DNA of 64,000 bases from Salegentibacter sp. 24 (GCF_004362395.1 NZ_SNWE01000011.1:62001-126000); one strand, 5' to 3'. Positions 9,436-18,626 are shown, counted from the stretch's first letter. Notes: generated from the sequence alone by a model not told the origin. Numbers and translations are program-made.

Positions 9436-9572
9436 GTGTTCTAGTTGGTTGATTAAAACTTAAAAAATTGTTAAGGTAAATTTAGCAGAAATATTCATTA
9501 TTACCAAGCTTTGCCTAGTAGTTCTCTTTAATGAGGAATTTGGTATTGGAGTGGTATATTATATTAGGAAGC

Positions 9573-9612
9573 AGCCTTTAAAGAAAATCTATTAGGATCT
9601 TCTTTAAAGGCT
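9573..9612. repeat. Perfect 13-bp inverted repeat
   Basis: AGCCTTTAAAGAA (9573-9585) is perfectly complementary to TTCTTTAAAGGCT (9600-9612) across 14 bases that can pair further (ATC with GAT). There is no T tract on either side, so it is not a standard terminator. It lies about 140 bases upstream of the sensor operon and could be a regulatory site or RNA structure in its leader. Confidence 0.6.
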
Positions 9613-9817
9613 ATCCCCTGATAACAACGGCATCTGTGGAATGGCCAGCCTTAAAATGAGGCTATGGGATTATTATTTTACATCTTCCCCTTCCAGACTC
9701 TACTAGCTCAGTTTTACAAGTACTAAAACTTCCCGGATGCTTCTGAATTCCCTGCTGAAACTGGATTAATTCGTTAATACGGAAAAAGTCTTTGGTTAAA
9801 AAAAGCAAAGGATGAAA

Positions 9818-9835
9818 AAGGGGATTTTTCCCCTT
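9818..9835 (-). terminator. Candidate intrinsic terminator
   Basis: On the minus strand AAGGGGA, a 4-base loop and TCCCCTT are followed by TTT. The 7-bp stem with T run fits an intrinsic terminator for leftward transcription, perhaps a second stop for the 5-oxoprolinase operon that ends at 10060. Confidence 0.45.
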
Positions 9836-9900
9836 GTGGGGGGCCTGCCTGTCTTCTACTTTTGACACAGTCATTTTAGTTAGCTAAAGTGTTTTGGGGC

Positions 9901-9976
9901 AAAAAAGTGTCGTCAATGGTGAGGAGCCTGATTGGTAGGGTAATCAGGTTTCTCGTAACCGAGACGGCACTTTTTT
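9901..9976. repeat. Branched hairpin element with A/T-flanked outer stem
   Basis: The outer arms AAAAAAGTGTCGTC (9901-9914) and GACGGCACTTTTTT (9963-9976) pair at 13 of 14 positions; the remaining one is a U-G pair if the plus strand is transcribed. Inside are two further perfect stems: CCTGATT/AATCAGG (9927-9933 with 9942-9948) and TCTCG/CGAGA (9951-9955 with 9960-9964, TAAC loop). The second stem competes for two bases with the outer stem. It lies 84 bases beyond the pxpC stop, so it may be the operon's bidirectional terminator. A small structured RNA or a miniature mobile element is also possible. Confidence 0.5.
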
Positions 9977-10059
9977 ATTTGGAGAAATCCTTACACCCCA
10001 ATCCAAAACAAAGAGATTATTCCAGTTGTTACGTACTGGAACGACCCGAAATAGAAAAC

Positions 10060-10917
10060 TTATATTTTAAACAGGAATTTAATCCTGTCTCCCGTCTTCT
10101 TTTGCGCCATCATATTAATTCCTCTTTCACTTAGCTGCAACACCCTTGGATAACCACCGGTGGTTTGGCAATCCCTCATTAAAACAATCAGTTTTCCACC
10201 AGGAGTGAGTTGCACGGTTCCCGGAAGCACCGGGCCGGTGATAATTGGATCGAGCTGGTTTCCCAAAACTTCAGTTAGCTGGATCGCCATCCTGTTGCTT
10301 TTCTGATCAATGCTAAAGCTGCTTTGCCGTAAATGACTTTTTAAGGTTTCAGGAAGCGCTCTGAACTCAGGACCGGGAAAAACTTCAATTTCTTCTGAAT
10401 TCAAATAGGTCTTATCAAATTTGATCGCGGCATAAGTCTCATACTTTTCGGCTTTAGAAGCTTCGTATGGCAGTTTCATCTTCTTTTCGAGTCGATCGAC
10501 CTTTGTAAGATCTGCGTACCAGCTTCGACTTCCCAGGACTTTATCAGTCTTAAATCCATTGGCGATGGCCAAATAGGCACGAATACCACATACTGGTTTT
10601 CCGAAAGAAAGAATATCGTCCTCACTTATTTTTATCACTGTGTTATTTTCAATTTCCCGGTCGTTTAATTTCGGGGATAGAAAAGCGCCACTGATAGCAA
10701 TTTTAGTTGCAGCGTTAAATTTAAGTTTAGGTCCCATCTGGGTGATTTCCATCACAGCGGCATCAGCCTGGTTTTGTAGAATAAGGTTGGCAGTCTTTAA
10801 TGCAATCCTGTCCATAACTCCACTTAAAGGTACTCCATACCTTTGATATCCCCGGCGACCAAAATCCTGAATAGTGGAAAATAACCCAGGTAGTAATACT
10901 TCAACTTCAGCCCTCAT
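10060..10917 (-). CDS. pxpC: 5-oxoprolinase subunit C
   Basis: Component of the ATP-dependent bacterial 5-oxoprolinase PxpABC, which opens 5-oxoproline to glutamate. The 285-residue protein is a carboxyltransferase C/D-type domain (older name: allophanate hydrolase subunit 2-like), with the N-terminal PGLFSTIQDFGRRGYQRYG and VPLSGVMDRIALKTAN motifs and the late GGKLIVLMRDCQTTGGYPR. Its start overlaps pxpB by 11 bases. It is the last gene of the leftward operon; the branched hairpin at 9901-9976 follows. Confidence 0.93.
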   Translation of the reverse strand: MRAEVEVLLPGLFSTIQDFGRRGYQRYGVPLSGVMDRIALKTANLILQNQADAAVMEITQMGPKLKFNAATKIAISGAFLSPKLNDREIENNTVIKISEDDILSFGKPVCGIRAYLAIANGFKTDKVLGSRSWYADLTKVDRLEKKMKLPYEASKAEKYETYAAIKFDKTYLNSEEIEVFPGPEFRALPETLKSHLRQSSFSIDQKSNRMAIQLTEVLGNQLDPIITGPVLPGTVQLTPGGKLIVLMRDCQTTGGYPRVLQLSERGINMMAQKKTGDRIKFLFKI

Positions 10918-11638
10918 AATTTTCTTTTTTAAGTTGAAATTTTCCCTTAGAAACCTGTGTTGATATTTCTTTAAATTCCTCCCTGGAAACCGAAAAGAAT
11001 TTCACTTTATCACCGGCCGAAACTTCACAGGGTGGATCGCTATTTTTATCAAAAAGCGGCACCGGACAATTCCCTAAAATTTGCCAGCCACCGGGACTGG
11101 ATTTCGGATAGATACCCGTCTGATTTTCCCCTATGCCAACCGCCCCTTTTTCTATCGCTGCACGAGGTTGACTTTTTCGTGAAATTTGCAGGTTTTCATC
11201 CAGCCCGCCCAGGTATAAAAATCCAGGTAAAAACCCGATGAAATAAACCGTATAAACCGCTTGAGAATGAAGTTCAATAATTCTTTCTTTTGAGAGCTTT
11301 TTCTCCCTGGAAATCAGATCGAGGTCCCATCCAAATTCCTCATCATAACAAACCGGGAGATAAAAAATTTGACGGTTATTAATTTTTCCTATCTTAGCCT
11401 TACCAAATAGCTGCTCAAGGGCTGAAATCTCACTATAGAGGTTTTCTATACTGAACATGTAACTAATTAATAACGAGTTATATGTACTTATTACTTCAAC
11501 ATTTACTTCAGCATAAAAATCTTCTATTTTATTTTTATAAAAGAGCAGTTTTTCCAGGAGTTTTTCACTGATCTCTGGCTGAAATTCGATTAGAATTCCT
11601 CGCTCCCCCATCGGATTTATTCTTGGAAAATCACTCAT
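10907..11638 (-). CDS. pxpB: 5-oxoprolinase subunit B
   Basis: Partner of PxpC in the 5-oxoprolinase complex (KipI/allophanate hydrolase subunit 1-like domain). The 243 residues include IGFLPGFLYLGGLDENLQIS near the middle and GAVGIGENQTGIYPKSSPGG, both diagnostic for the family. Its ATG overlaps the pxpA stop by four bases (ATGA) and its end overlaps pxpC by 11 bases. Translational coupling suits subunits needed in equal amounts. Confidence 0.93.
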   Translation of the reverse strand: MSDFPRINPMGERGILIEFQPEISEKLLEKLLFYKNKIEDFYAEVNVEVISTYNSLLISYMFSIENLYSEISALEQLFGKAKIGKINNRQIFYLPVCYDEEFGWDLDLISREKKLSKERIIELHSQAVYTVYFIGFLPGFLYLGGLDENLQISRKSQPRAAIEKGAVGIGENQTGIYPKSSPGGWQILGNCPVPLFDKNSDPPCEVSAGDKVKFFSVSREEFKEISTQVSKGKFQLKKENYEG

Positions 11639-12381
11639 TCTGTATTCTTTATTTTAATATTATATTCAGCAAATTTCTGCTTTAGAAATACCAGGATTTC
11701 AACCGAATTTGGAGTATCGCTATGCAGGCAAAAAGTATCGGGTTTATAGCTGATAATTTCAGTATTTACACAAGTGATTTTCCCCTTGCCAAACATGGAA
11801 AAAACGTGCGCAAAAACCTCTTCTTTTTTAGTGATTAATGCCCTTGGTTTTGACCGGGAAACCAGGCTGAAATCAGGCTCGTAATTTCGGTCTGCAAATC
11901 CCTCAAAAAGGATGGGAATTTTTCCATTTGCAAGATTCGAAATAACCGATTTGGGCGGACAAAAAAGAGCAAGATTTTGATCGATTTCAAAAATAGTATC
12001 GATGATAATTCCGGCAATTTTTTCATCTTTTGCAGCTTCATTGTAAAGCGCTCCATGAGGTTTCACATGGCTGAGTTGGACCCCTTCCTTCTCCGCCAAT
12101 TTTTTTAAACTTAAAATTTGCAAAGCGATAGAACGTTTCAAATCTTCGGAAGATATCTCCAATGATTTTCGTCCGAAATTTTCCTTATCAGGATAAGAAG
12201 GATGTGCTCCTATTTCGACCCCATGCTCCATAGCCAGTTTAATGGTTTTTCGCATGGTTTCCAGATCACCCGCATGTCCTGCGCAGGCAATATTACAGGC
12301 AGAAATATGAGGCATTAATTCAGCATCGAAGGCGCCTCCTTCGCCTAAATCACAATTGATATGGATTTCTTTCATTTTCAA
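11635..12381 (-). CDS. pxpA: 5-oxoprolinase subunit A (LamB/YcsF family)
   Basis: The 248-residue LamB/YcsF barrel protein is the third subunit of 5-oxoprolinase. Family signatures are INCDLGEGGAFDAELMPHIS near the N terminus, the HPSYPDKENFGR motif near residue 80 and HVKPHGALYN near residue 125. It follows the Nramp gene by about 110 bases with no terminator seen and overlaps pxpB by four bases. Confidence 0.94.
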   Translation of the reverse strand: MKMKEIHINCDLGEGGAFDAELMPHISACNIACAGHAGDLETMRKTIKLAMEHGVEIGAHPSYPDKENFGRKSLEISSEDLKRSIALQILSLKKLAEKEGVQLSHVKPHGALYNEAAKDEKIAGIIIDTIFEIDQNLALFCPPKSVISNLANGKIPILFEGFADRNYEPDFSLVSRSKPRALITKKEEVFAHVFSMFGKGKITCVNTEIISYKPDTFCLHSDTPNSVEILVFLKQKFAEYNIKIKNTE

Positions 12382-12493
12382 TTTAAATACTCATCGGTTA
12401 TAGCCTACTTTCCAAGGTTGAAAAAAGAAACTCTCCTTCTTATATCAAGTATAGCATTTAACACCTTGGTGAACACACGCTACCGGGATAAGC

Positions 12494-13714
12494 CTAAAGC
12501 CCCTGAACAACACTCAGAATCGATTTGATACCCAAAAACAGGGCGAGTACTATCACTACTATTCCCAGCAGGTTTTGTAATTTAGAATTCCGATGCACTC
12601 CTAAAACCGAAGCTTTATTTACTACCCAAAATAAGAAAATCGCAATAACGGGCAATAAGATTCCATTGGCAATTTGTGCAAAACGTATAATTTCAATAGG
12701 ATTTATTTGAAGCGTGGAGAAGAAAACTCCCAGCATTAGAACGAACCCCCAGACTAGTTTGAATTTTGCAGATTTCATTCCTCCCGGCCAGCCAAAACAT
12801 CCTTTCACCACATAGGCAGCGGCGAGAGGTGCGGTAATTGAAGAGGTTATCCCCGCTGCTAATAGACCCAGAGACATAAACCAGGTAGCGAATTTTCCAA
12901 AAAGCGGCTCAAGGCTTACAGCCATATCTGCTGCAGAATTCACATCGGCCAATCCGGCTGAAGCTGCGCTAATCAGGATGGCCATAGAAACTAACCCGCC
13001 CAGTATTATGGAAACCACCAGTTCTTTTCTGGCCATAGCTAAAAAAGAGGCCTCCTTCCACTTCTCACTCACCAACGAAGCGTGTAAAAATAAATTATAA
13101 GGGACCACTGTGGTACCCACAATAGCCATTACCGTCAGCAACCCGGCCGCATTACGGCTTGGCAAAAGACCATTTAAAACTTCAAGGATATTGGGTTTGG
13201 TAAGGATTGCAGTAAGGATAAAACTGATGCTCATAAGCAGCACAAGGGTAATAAAGAATTTTTCAAGGGTTTTGTAACTTCCGGTAAACAAAAGTATAAA
13301 AGCAAAGCCCCCAATACCTATACTCCACAGATTAAGTGTAAAATCACCCATTTGCAGGTTTTGAACTCCAAAAATAGCCTCAGCTCCTAAAACTGCCCCT
13401 GTGATATTACCTGCTTGGTAGGCAGCGTTTCCTATAACTATTGCTGAAAAAATAAGGATAATTGCCAGGATATTAAGAACCGGTGTTTTTACTTGCTCCC
13501 GGATAACATCGCTTAGGCCCTTTTGAGAGACCACCCCCAACCTGGCCGCCATTTCCTGTAAAATGATACAGGAGAATACGGAAAGTAACAAGGCCCAAAG
13601 CAAGCCATAACCGAACTCAACCCCTGCCAGGGTACAAACGGTAACTGTACCCGGGCCAATGAATGCCGCAGATATCAGAATTCCCGGGCCCAGGTTTCTA
13701 AGAAAATTTCGCAC
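12494..13714 (-). CDS. Nramp-family transporter lacking the canonical metal-binding residues
   Basis: A 406-residue membrane protein of the Nramp (MntH/SLC11) fold with about 11 hydrophobic helices. In metal-transporting members helix 1 carries DPGN and helix 6 carries MPH. Here the aligned positions read GPGT (residues 20-23, after LISAAFI) and VPY (residues 204-206, in IVGTTVVPYNLFLHASL), so the Asp, Asn and Met side-chain ligands are all replaced. Manganese or iron transport is therefore doubtful. Its place between the DUF2891 gene and pxpA suggests that it imports 5-oxoproline or a related compound (inference). The start is GTG, overlapping the preceding stop by one base. Confidence 0.85.
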   Translation of the reverse strand: MRNFLRNLGPGILISAAFIGPGTVTVCTLAGVEFGYGLLWALLLSVFSCIILQEMAARLGVVSQKGLSDVIREQVKTPVLNILAIILIFSAIVIGNAAYQAGNITGAVLGAEAIFGVQNLQMGDFTLNLWSIGIGGFAFILLFTGSYKTLEKFFITLVLLMSISFILTAILTKPNILEVLNGLLPSRNAAGLLTVMAIVGTTVVPYNLFLHASLVSEKWKEASFLAMARKELVVSIILGGLVSMAILISAASAGLADVNSAADMAVSLEPLFGKFATWFMSLGLLAAGITSSITAPLAAAYVVKGCFGWPGGMKSAKFKLVWGFVLMLGVFFSTLQINPIEIIRFAQIANGILLPVIAIFLFWVVNKASVLGVHRNSKLQNLLGIVVIVLALFLGIKSILSVVQGL

Positions 13715-14865
13715 TATAAATCTTTCGATTCCTGCAAGGCATACAGCGCAAAGCTTCCCAACCAGTGCCCACCTTCATAACTATCTCCCACTAAATTTGG
13801 GAAAGAATAAGCTACGTGGCGATCAGCGATTTCCTGTAAATGTGAGAACTTATCAGGAAATTGGTTTATTAGTCCGTAAAAAACCCATGCCCGGCTGAAG
13901 TTAAGTCCATCAAGATGCACAAGTTTACCATCGGATCTATCGGACACCTCCCCCACCGCGATATCAAAATCCGGAGATTTTAACTGAGGAAGAAAATCTT
14001 CCAGCCACAGGTCAAATGCATTTTTAGGTAAAACACGGCGCATAATATTCACTTCTTCCAAACAGGGTGATAAAAAGTCGAAACCGCTAGGTTCCCAGGC
14101 TATAGGACAATTATTATCTTTTAAATAAAAATCTTTTGCCCGTTTTGAAACAAGCTCTTTTAATTCCGTATGATCAGTAGCCAGGGCATAATCGTAAGCG
14201 AAACTGAGTGCAAAAGCGGTATTATCGTGCTCGCCAACTCGAATAGGATAATTAAGTTTTGGAAGGAATTCCAGGTATTTTTCAACGATAAGATTCGTTA
14301 GGGGTTTTAGATTTTGTTGAAGTTCCTCCGCCAGGGGATCGTTCCAGGTATCAATCTCTTCAGCTAGTTTTAATAGCCATGCCCATCCATAAGTCCGCTC
14401 GAACGAACCGCTTTCTTCGCGTTTAAAATAAGCCACTTCACCCTGGATATTTTCAGCGGAAAGAGATTCTTTCAACTTTTCCTTAATTGATTGGGCATTA
14501 TCCAGATCCGGGAACTGCTTAAGCAAACTCACCAGTGACCAGTGCGCATGTACTGAAGAATGCCAATCGAAACAGCCATAAAAGGCCGGGTGCAATTCTG
14601 AGGGTTCCCCCAGGGCTTCTTTATTTTCCAGGGTCTGGCCAAGCTTGTTAGGGTATTCGGTATTGATACAACCAAGTGGAAGCTGGGCTAATTTACTGGC
14701 TTCTTCCCGGGTAAAGACGATCTTGTCGCTCCCCAGCAACTCTGCCTCTAGAATACTTTCCTCTTTAATACTGTCGCTTTCCATTTCTGAAACCTCTTCA
14801 ACTTTTGGATCTCCTTTGCAAGCAAATACAAAAATAGCCATAAGGAGCAATAAACTTTTTTTCAT
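13714..14865 (-). CDS. DUF2891-family lipoprotein
   Basis: First gene of the 5-oxoprolinase operon. I place the start at ATG 14865, giving MKKSLLLLMAIFVFACKGD, a lipoprotein signal peptide with the modified cysteine in FVFAC; an in-frame start 69 bases upstream would put 23 odd residues before it. The mature protein (about 383 residues in all) is all-helical in appearance, with HPAFYGCFDWHSSVHAHWSL and the late GDSYEGGHWLGSFALYAL, features I associate with DUF2891. Enzymatic activity is unknown. Its link with pxp genes suggests a role in releasing or handling pyroglutamyl compounds at the envelope, which is inference. Confidence 0.8.
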   Translation of the reverse strand: MKKSLLLLMAIFVFACKGDPKVEEVSEMESDSIKEESILEAELLGSDKIVFTREEASKLAQLPLGCINTEYPNKLGQTLENKEALGEPSELHPAFYGCFDWHSSVHAHWSLVSLLKQFPDLDNAQSIKEKLKESLSAENIQGEVAYFKREESGSFERTYGWAWLLKLAEEIDTWNDPLAEELQQNLKPLTNLIVEKYLEFLPKLNYPIRVGEHDNTAFALSFAYDYALATDHTELKELVSKRAKDFYLKDNNCPIAWEPSGFDFLSPCLEEVNIMRRVLPKNAFDLWLEDFLPQLKSPDFDIAVGEVSDRSDGKLVHLDGLNFSRAWVFYGLINQFPDKFSHLQEIADRHVAYSFPNLVGDSYEGGHWLGSFALYALQESKDL

Positions 14866-15536
14866 AATAGGTGGTCTTAGTATACAAATCATCTCAGTGC
14901 AACCTGCACAGGAAGTACTGGAAAATAAGAACATAAAAATTTAAGCCGTTCCTGATTTTTTCAAGTGAGTAAATATAATTTTAAAAGTTGACATATTTAA
15001 ACCCCATAAGCTTTCAAAAATATCAAAATTCTCTTAAAAAGTCGAAGATAGTGCCTTACCCCACAATTAAAAGACCGTCCTCTTAATTAGTAAGCCTGTT
15101 ATTTAGGGATTAACCCAGGAAGTGCAGGCAATGGATGATTTTCACAAAAAAGTATTGGTGAAAGCTTTCGGCCTGCGAAAGCCCACCAATAATAAGGAAA
15201 ATTAAAGTACCTGCTTTTTATAATTTTGCCAGGGAAAAATGTTGCTACCCGGCTTAAAACAGGTCCTATGTCCTGCTTTTTTTCGGAATGGGTCCAGGTT
15301 GTATCGAAGATGGTATTTACTTCGGAATATTTCCAGTGCTTTATTTCAATGGCAGACAGGACTATAACTGCTTTTCATAAGCTTTTAAGTCCTACAACTG
15401 TACCATCCAATCCAGGCTTAAGTGTTAAGAAAAACGGGGCTCCCATTCGCCTTAGCCTTAAATACGGCGCTTTAAAATATTACCTTATATCAAGCGATTT
15501 ATTCCTTGAATACATTTGAATTTATGAAAAAGGTAT
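14866..15536. other. 670-base region without a confident gene
   Basis: The region separates the 5-oxoprolinase operon (leftward, starting at 14865) from the end of the BadF-type kinase gene at 15537. It contains a strong hairpin with a leftward T run at 15145-15191. On the minus strand, 15192-15440 holds two frames that look mildly protein-like (one beginning MGAPFFLTLKPGLDGTVVGL), separated by a TGA. This may be a decayed gene or chance. No start/stop arrangement is convincing. Confidence 0.4.
15145..15191 (-). terminator. Two-part hairpin with leftward T run
   Basis: Outer arms TATTGGTG (15153-15160) and CACCAATA (15184-15191) and inner arms GCTTTCG (15164-15170) and CGAAAGC (15176-15182) pair perfectly, separated by small bulges. 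On the minus strand the structure is followed by CTTTTTTG. It fits an intrinsic terminator for leftward transcription from the kinase/gapA/pfkA genes, although about 345 bases beyond the kinase stop. Confidence 0.55.
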
Positions 15537-16397
15537 TTAATTACCGATAAGTACTTCTTTTCTATAATATTCTATTAAAGCATCAATTGGTCTGCGCACA
15601 ATATTTCCGATTTCTATCCCGTAAGGTTGAGCTACGGCACGAATAATATCTTCACTGAAATAAGCAATAGTACCAATAAAGTGTACCGGTGTATTTTGAG
15701 CCTGTTTATAGCACATAACCCGGGAATGCATAAAATCGGTAATTCCTTCGTGAACTAATTTGTAAAAATAGCCATTGCGTTCATTGGCGAAAATAAATTC
15801 AGCAAAAGAAGCTAGGTAGGTATTTGGATTCTCTTTACGATAGAGGTTTTTCTTAATCTCATCAGACTCCAAATTGTATTTTTTACCAAATTCTTCAGCA
15901 AGTTCCGGAGGCATTCTCTTATAGTAATAATCTCTGATAAGTCTTTTTCCAAAGTAATTCCCACTGGCTTCATCCATTAAGATATATCCCAGGGAATAAA
16001 CTGCCTGATGGATATCCTTACCATCAAAATAACAACTATTAGAACCCGTACCAAGAATACAAACAATTCCAGGTTCTGTGGTGGCCGCATAAACAGCAGC
16101 AACCATATCTTCAAGAATTACTACTTCTTCTACATTGGTAAAGAAATTCGTAAAAATTCCCTCCAGTAATTTTTTAGGCGTTTCGGTTCCGCAACCGGCA
16201 CCATAAAAATGCACTCGCTCCACCTTATCCTTTACTTCCTTTAAATCGGCATTCTCTTCTACCCGTTGTTCCAGTATTACCTCAGGAAATACAGCCGGAT
16301 TTAATCCCTTAGTACGAGTTCTAAGTAATTCTTCCCCTGTTGCACTAAGTAAAATCCAGTCACATTTTGTTGAGCCACCGTCCGCTATTAATATCAT
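15537..16397 (-). CDS. BadF/BadG-family ATPase, N-acetylglucosamine kinase-like sugar kinase
   Basis: A 286-residue ASKHA-fold kinase. The phosphate-1 motif ILIADGGSTKCDWILL is at the N terminus and the phosphate-2 region GIVCILGTGSNSCYFDG is near residue 115, followed by GYILMDEASGNYFGKRLI. It resembles N-acetylglucosamine kinase of the BadF/BadG/BcrA/BcrD superfamily. Its position after pfkA and gapA suggests a hexose or amino-sugar kinase feeding glycolysis. No signal peptide is seen. A terminator-like hairpin lies between gapA and this gene, so its expression may be lower than that of gapA. Confidence 0.82.
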   Translation of the reverse strand: MILIADGGSTKCDWILLSATGEELLRTRTKGLNPAVFPEVILEQRVEENADLKEVKDKVERVHFYGAGCGTETPKKLLEGIFTNFFTNVEEVVILEDMVAAVYAATTEPGIVCILGTGSNSCYFDGKDIHQAVYSLGYILMDEASGNYFGKRLIRDYYYKRMPPELAEEFGKKYNLESDEIKKNLYRKENPNTYLASFAEFIFANERNGYFYKLVHEGITDFMHSRVMCYKQAQNTPVHFIGTIAYFSEDIIRAVAQPYGIEIGNIVRRPIDALIEYYRKEVLIGN

Positions 16398-16424
16398 GTG
16401 TGTGTATATAAATATGGTTTAAAT

Positions 16425-16485
16425 TAAAAAGCCTGAAAAAAGCGCTAAAAGATTAAAATAATCCAAGCGTAGCTTTCTTCAGGCT
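16425..16485 (-). terminator. Intercistronic terminator between gapA and the sugar kinase
   Basis: On the coding strand AGCCTGAAGAAAGC (16485-16472) pairs with GCTTTTTTCAGGCT (16443-16430), 14 positions with one G-U pair, followed directly by TTTTT. A small inner stem (GATTA/TAATC) sits in the loop. It lies 14 bases after gapA and about 28 bases before the kinase gene, so it probably ends most gapA transcripts. Confidence 0.75.
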
Positions 16486-16498
16486 CTAAAATAAAATA

Positions 16499-17500
<1,002 letters not shown>

Positions 17501-17515
17501 TTAAATTTTAAAAAT

Positions 17516-18502
17516 TTACACTGAAGTGATGTTTGCCACCCTTCTTAATTCTTGATCAAATTCCCTGTCTTCCTTTAAAGCAGTTTCCAAAGGTACGTGT
17601 ACTACTTTTTGATGGTGCACACCTACCATGATATTGGTTTTACCATCGGTTAATGCTTCAACCGCCCCAACACCAAGTTTACTGGCAAGAACACGATCAA
17701 AACAACTTGGAGATCCTCCTCTTTGAATATGACCCAGCACAGAGACTCTTATATCATATTCTTCGTGGCTTTGCGAAATGAATTCAGCTAACTGAAATAT
17801 ATTCTTTCCACTTTTTTCACCTTCAGCCACCACAATAATGCTGGAGGTTTTTCCGGATTTCTTACTTTTTTCCAAAGAATCCATCATACGTTGAATACCC
17901 TGGTCTTCTTCCGGAAGTAATATCTCTTCGGCACCTGCGCCAATACCGCTATTTAAAGCAATATCACCTGCATCCCGACCCATAACCTCGATTAAAAACA
18001 AACGGTTATGAGAACTTGCGGTATCTCGAATCTTATCTATGGCTTCAACTACCGTATTTAAGGCAGTATCATAACCAAGGGTATAGTCGGTACCGTTAAT
18101 GTCATTATCTATAGTTGCAGGAATCCCTACAATTGGAAAATCAAATTCTCTATTAAAATGAAGCCCCCCGGTAAAAGTTCCATCTCCCCCAATCACAACC
18201 AAAGCATCCACACCGGCATCGGTAAGATTTTTATGAGCTTTTGCTCTTCCTTCTTTGGTCTTAAATTCTTCAGATCGGGAAGATTTTAAAAAGGTACCCC
18301 CTTTATTAATGATGTTTCTAACAGATCTTGCGGTTAGCTCTTCAAAATCTGCCTCTATTAGTCCCTGGTAGCCTCGATAAATACCAACACACTCCAGGTT
18401 ATAATAGGAACAAGATCTGACAACCGCACGGATAGCAGCATTCATGCCAGGGGCATCCCCACCGGATGTTAACACTGCAATTTTATTAATTTTCTTCGCC
18501 AT
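17516..18502 (-). CDS. pfkA: ATP-dependent 6-phosphofructokinase
   Basis: Commits fructose 6-phosphate to glycolysis. The 328-residue bacterial-type enzyme has TSGGDAPGMNAAIRAVVR at the N terminus, GGDGTF (glycine where pyrophosphate-dependent enzymes have aspartate, so ATP is the expected donor) and the substrate-binding ATIDNDINGTDYTLGYDTA. It heads the pfkA-gapA unit. A perfect AAAACGTTTT palindrome about 50 bases upstream resembles a LacI-family operator, and the terminator of the neighbouring glucan operon lies just beyond it. Confidence 0.96.
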   Translation of the reverse strand: MAKKINKIAVLTSGGDAPGMNAAIRAVVRSCSYYNLECVGIYRGYQGLIEADFEELTARSVRNIINKGGTFLKSSRSEEFKTKEGRAKAHKNLTDAGVDALVVIGGDGTFTGGLHFNREFDFPIVGIPATIDNDINGTDYTLGYDTALNTVVEAIDKIRDTASSHNRLFLIEVMGRDAGDIALNSGIGAGAEEILLPEEDQGIQRMMDSLEKSKKSGKTSSIIVVAEGEKSGKNIFQLAEFISQSHEEYDIRVSVLGHIQRGGSPSCFDRVLASKLGVGAVEALTDGKTNIMVGVHHQKVVHVPLETALKEDREFDQELRRVANITSV

Positions 18503-18553
18503 TAAGCCAAAGCTATCTTAATTATACAATATAACCTAATTTCCTAAAAAACT

Positions 18554-18563
18554 AAAACGTTTT
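18554..18563. promoter_or_regulatory. Candidate LacI-family operator upstream of pfkA
   Basis: AAAACGTTTT is a perfect 10-bp palindrome with the central CG typical of LacI-family sites. It shares the AACGTTT core with sites before the MFS gene (26722-26731) and between lacI and susC (27975-27984). Regulation of pfkA-gapA by the locus LacI protein is inferred. Confidence 0.45.
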
Positions 18564-18578
18564 CGGTTAATAACTAAC

Positions 18579-18608
18579 AAAAACAGCCCTTTTGAGAGGG
18601 CTGTTTTT
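18579..18608 (-). terminator. Terminator of the leftward alpha-glucan operon
   Basis: A 12-bp perfect stem (AAAAACAGCCCT at 18579-18590 with AGGGCTGTTTTT at 18597-18608) and 6-base loop lie 19 bases after the GH13 gene stop. T runs occur on both strands. It separates the glucan operon from pfkA. Confidence 0.85.
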
Positions 18609-18626
18609 ATTATTTTAGTAAATTTA

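Larger units (their letters stand above)
9436..10059. other. 624-base gene-free region with several strong hairpins
   Basis: No credible gene is seen: the short open frames here have no recognisable motif and atypical composition. The stretch contains inverted repeats at 9573-9612, 9818-9835 and 9901-9976, listed individually. It separates the leftward 5-oxoprolinase operon from the leftward sensor operon, so it should carry the terminator of the first and the promoter of the second. Confidence 0.6.

Noticed and set aside
9662-9874. 70-residue minus-strand reading frame
   Set aside because: No recognisable motif, atypical composition, and it overlaps a terminator-like hairpin; I could not relate it to any transposase or other family.
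9901-9976. Integron attC site
   Set aside because: The folded shape is suggestive, but the GTTRRRY and RYYYAAC core sites are absent and there is no integrase or cassette array.
9889-10134. 81-residue plus-strand reading frame
   Set aside because: It spans the branched hairpin and runs into the antisense of pxpC; more likely chance.
15226-15519. 97-residue plus-strand reading frame
   Set aside because: It needs a TTG start, shows no motif, and the opposite strand looks at least as protein-like; not called.
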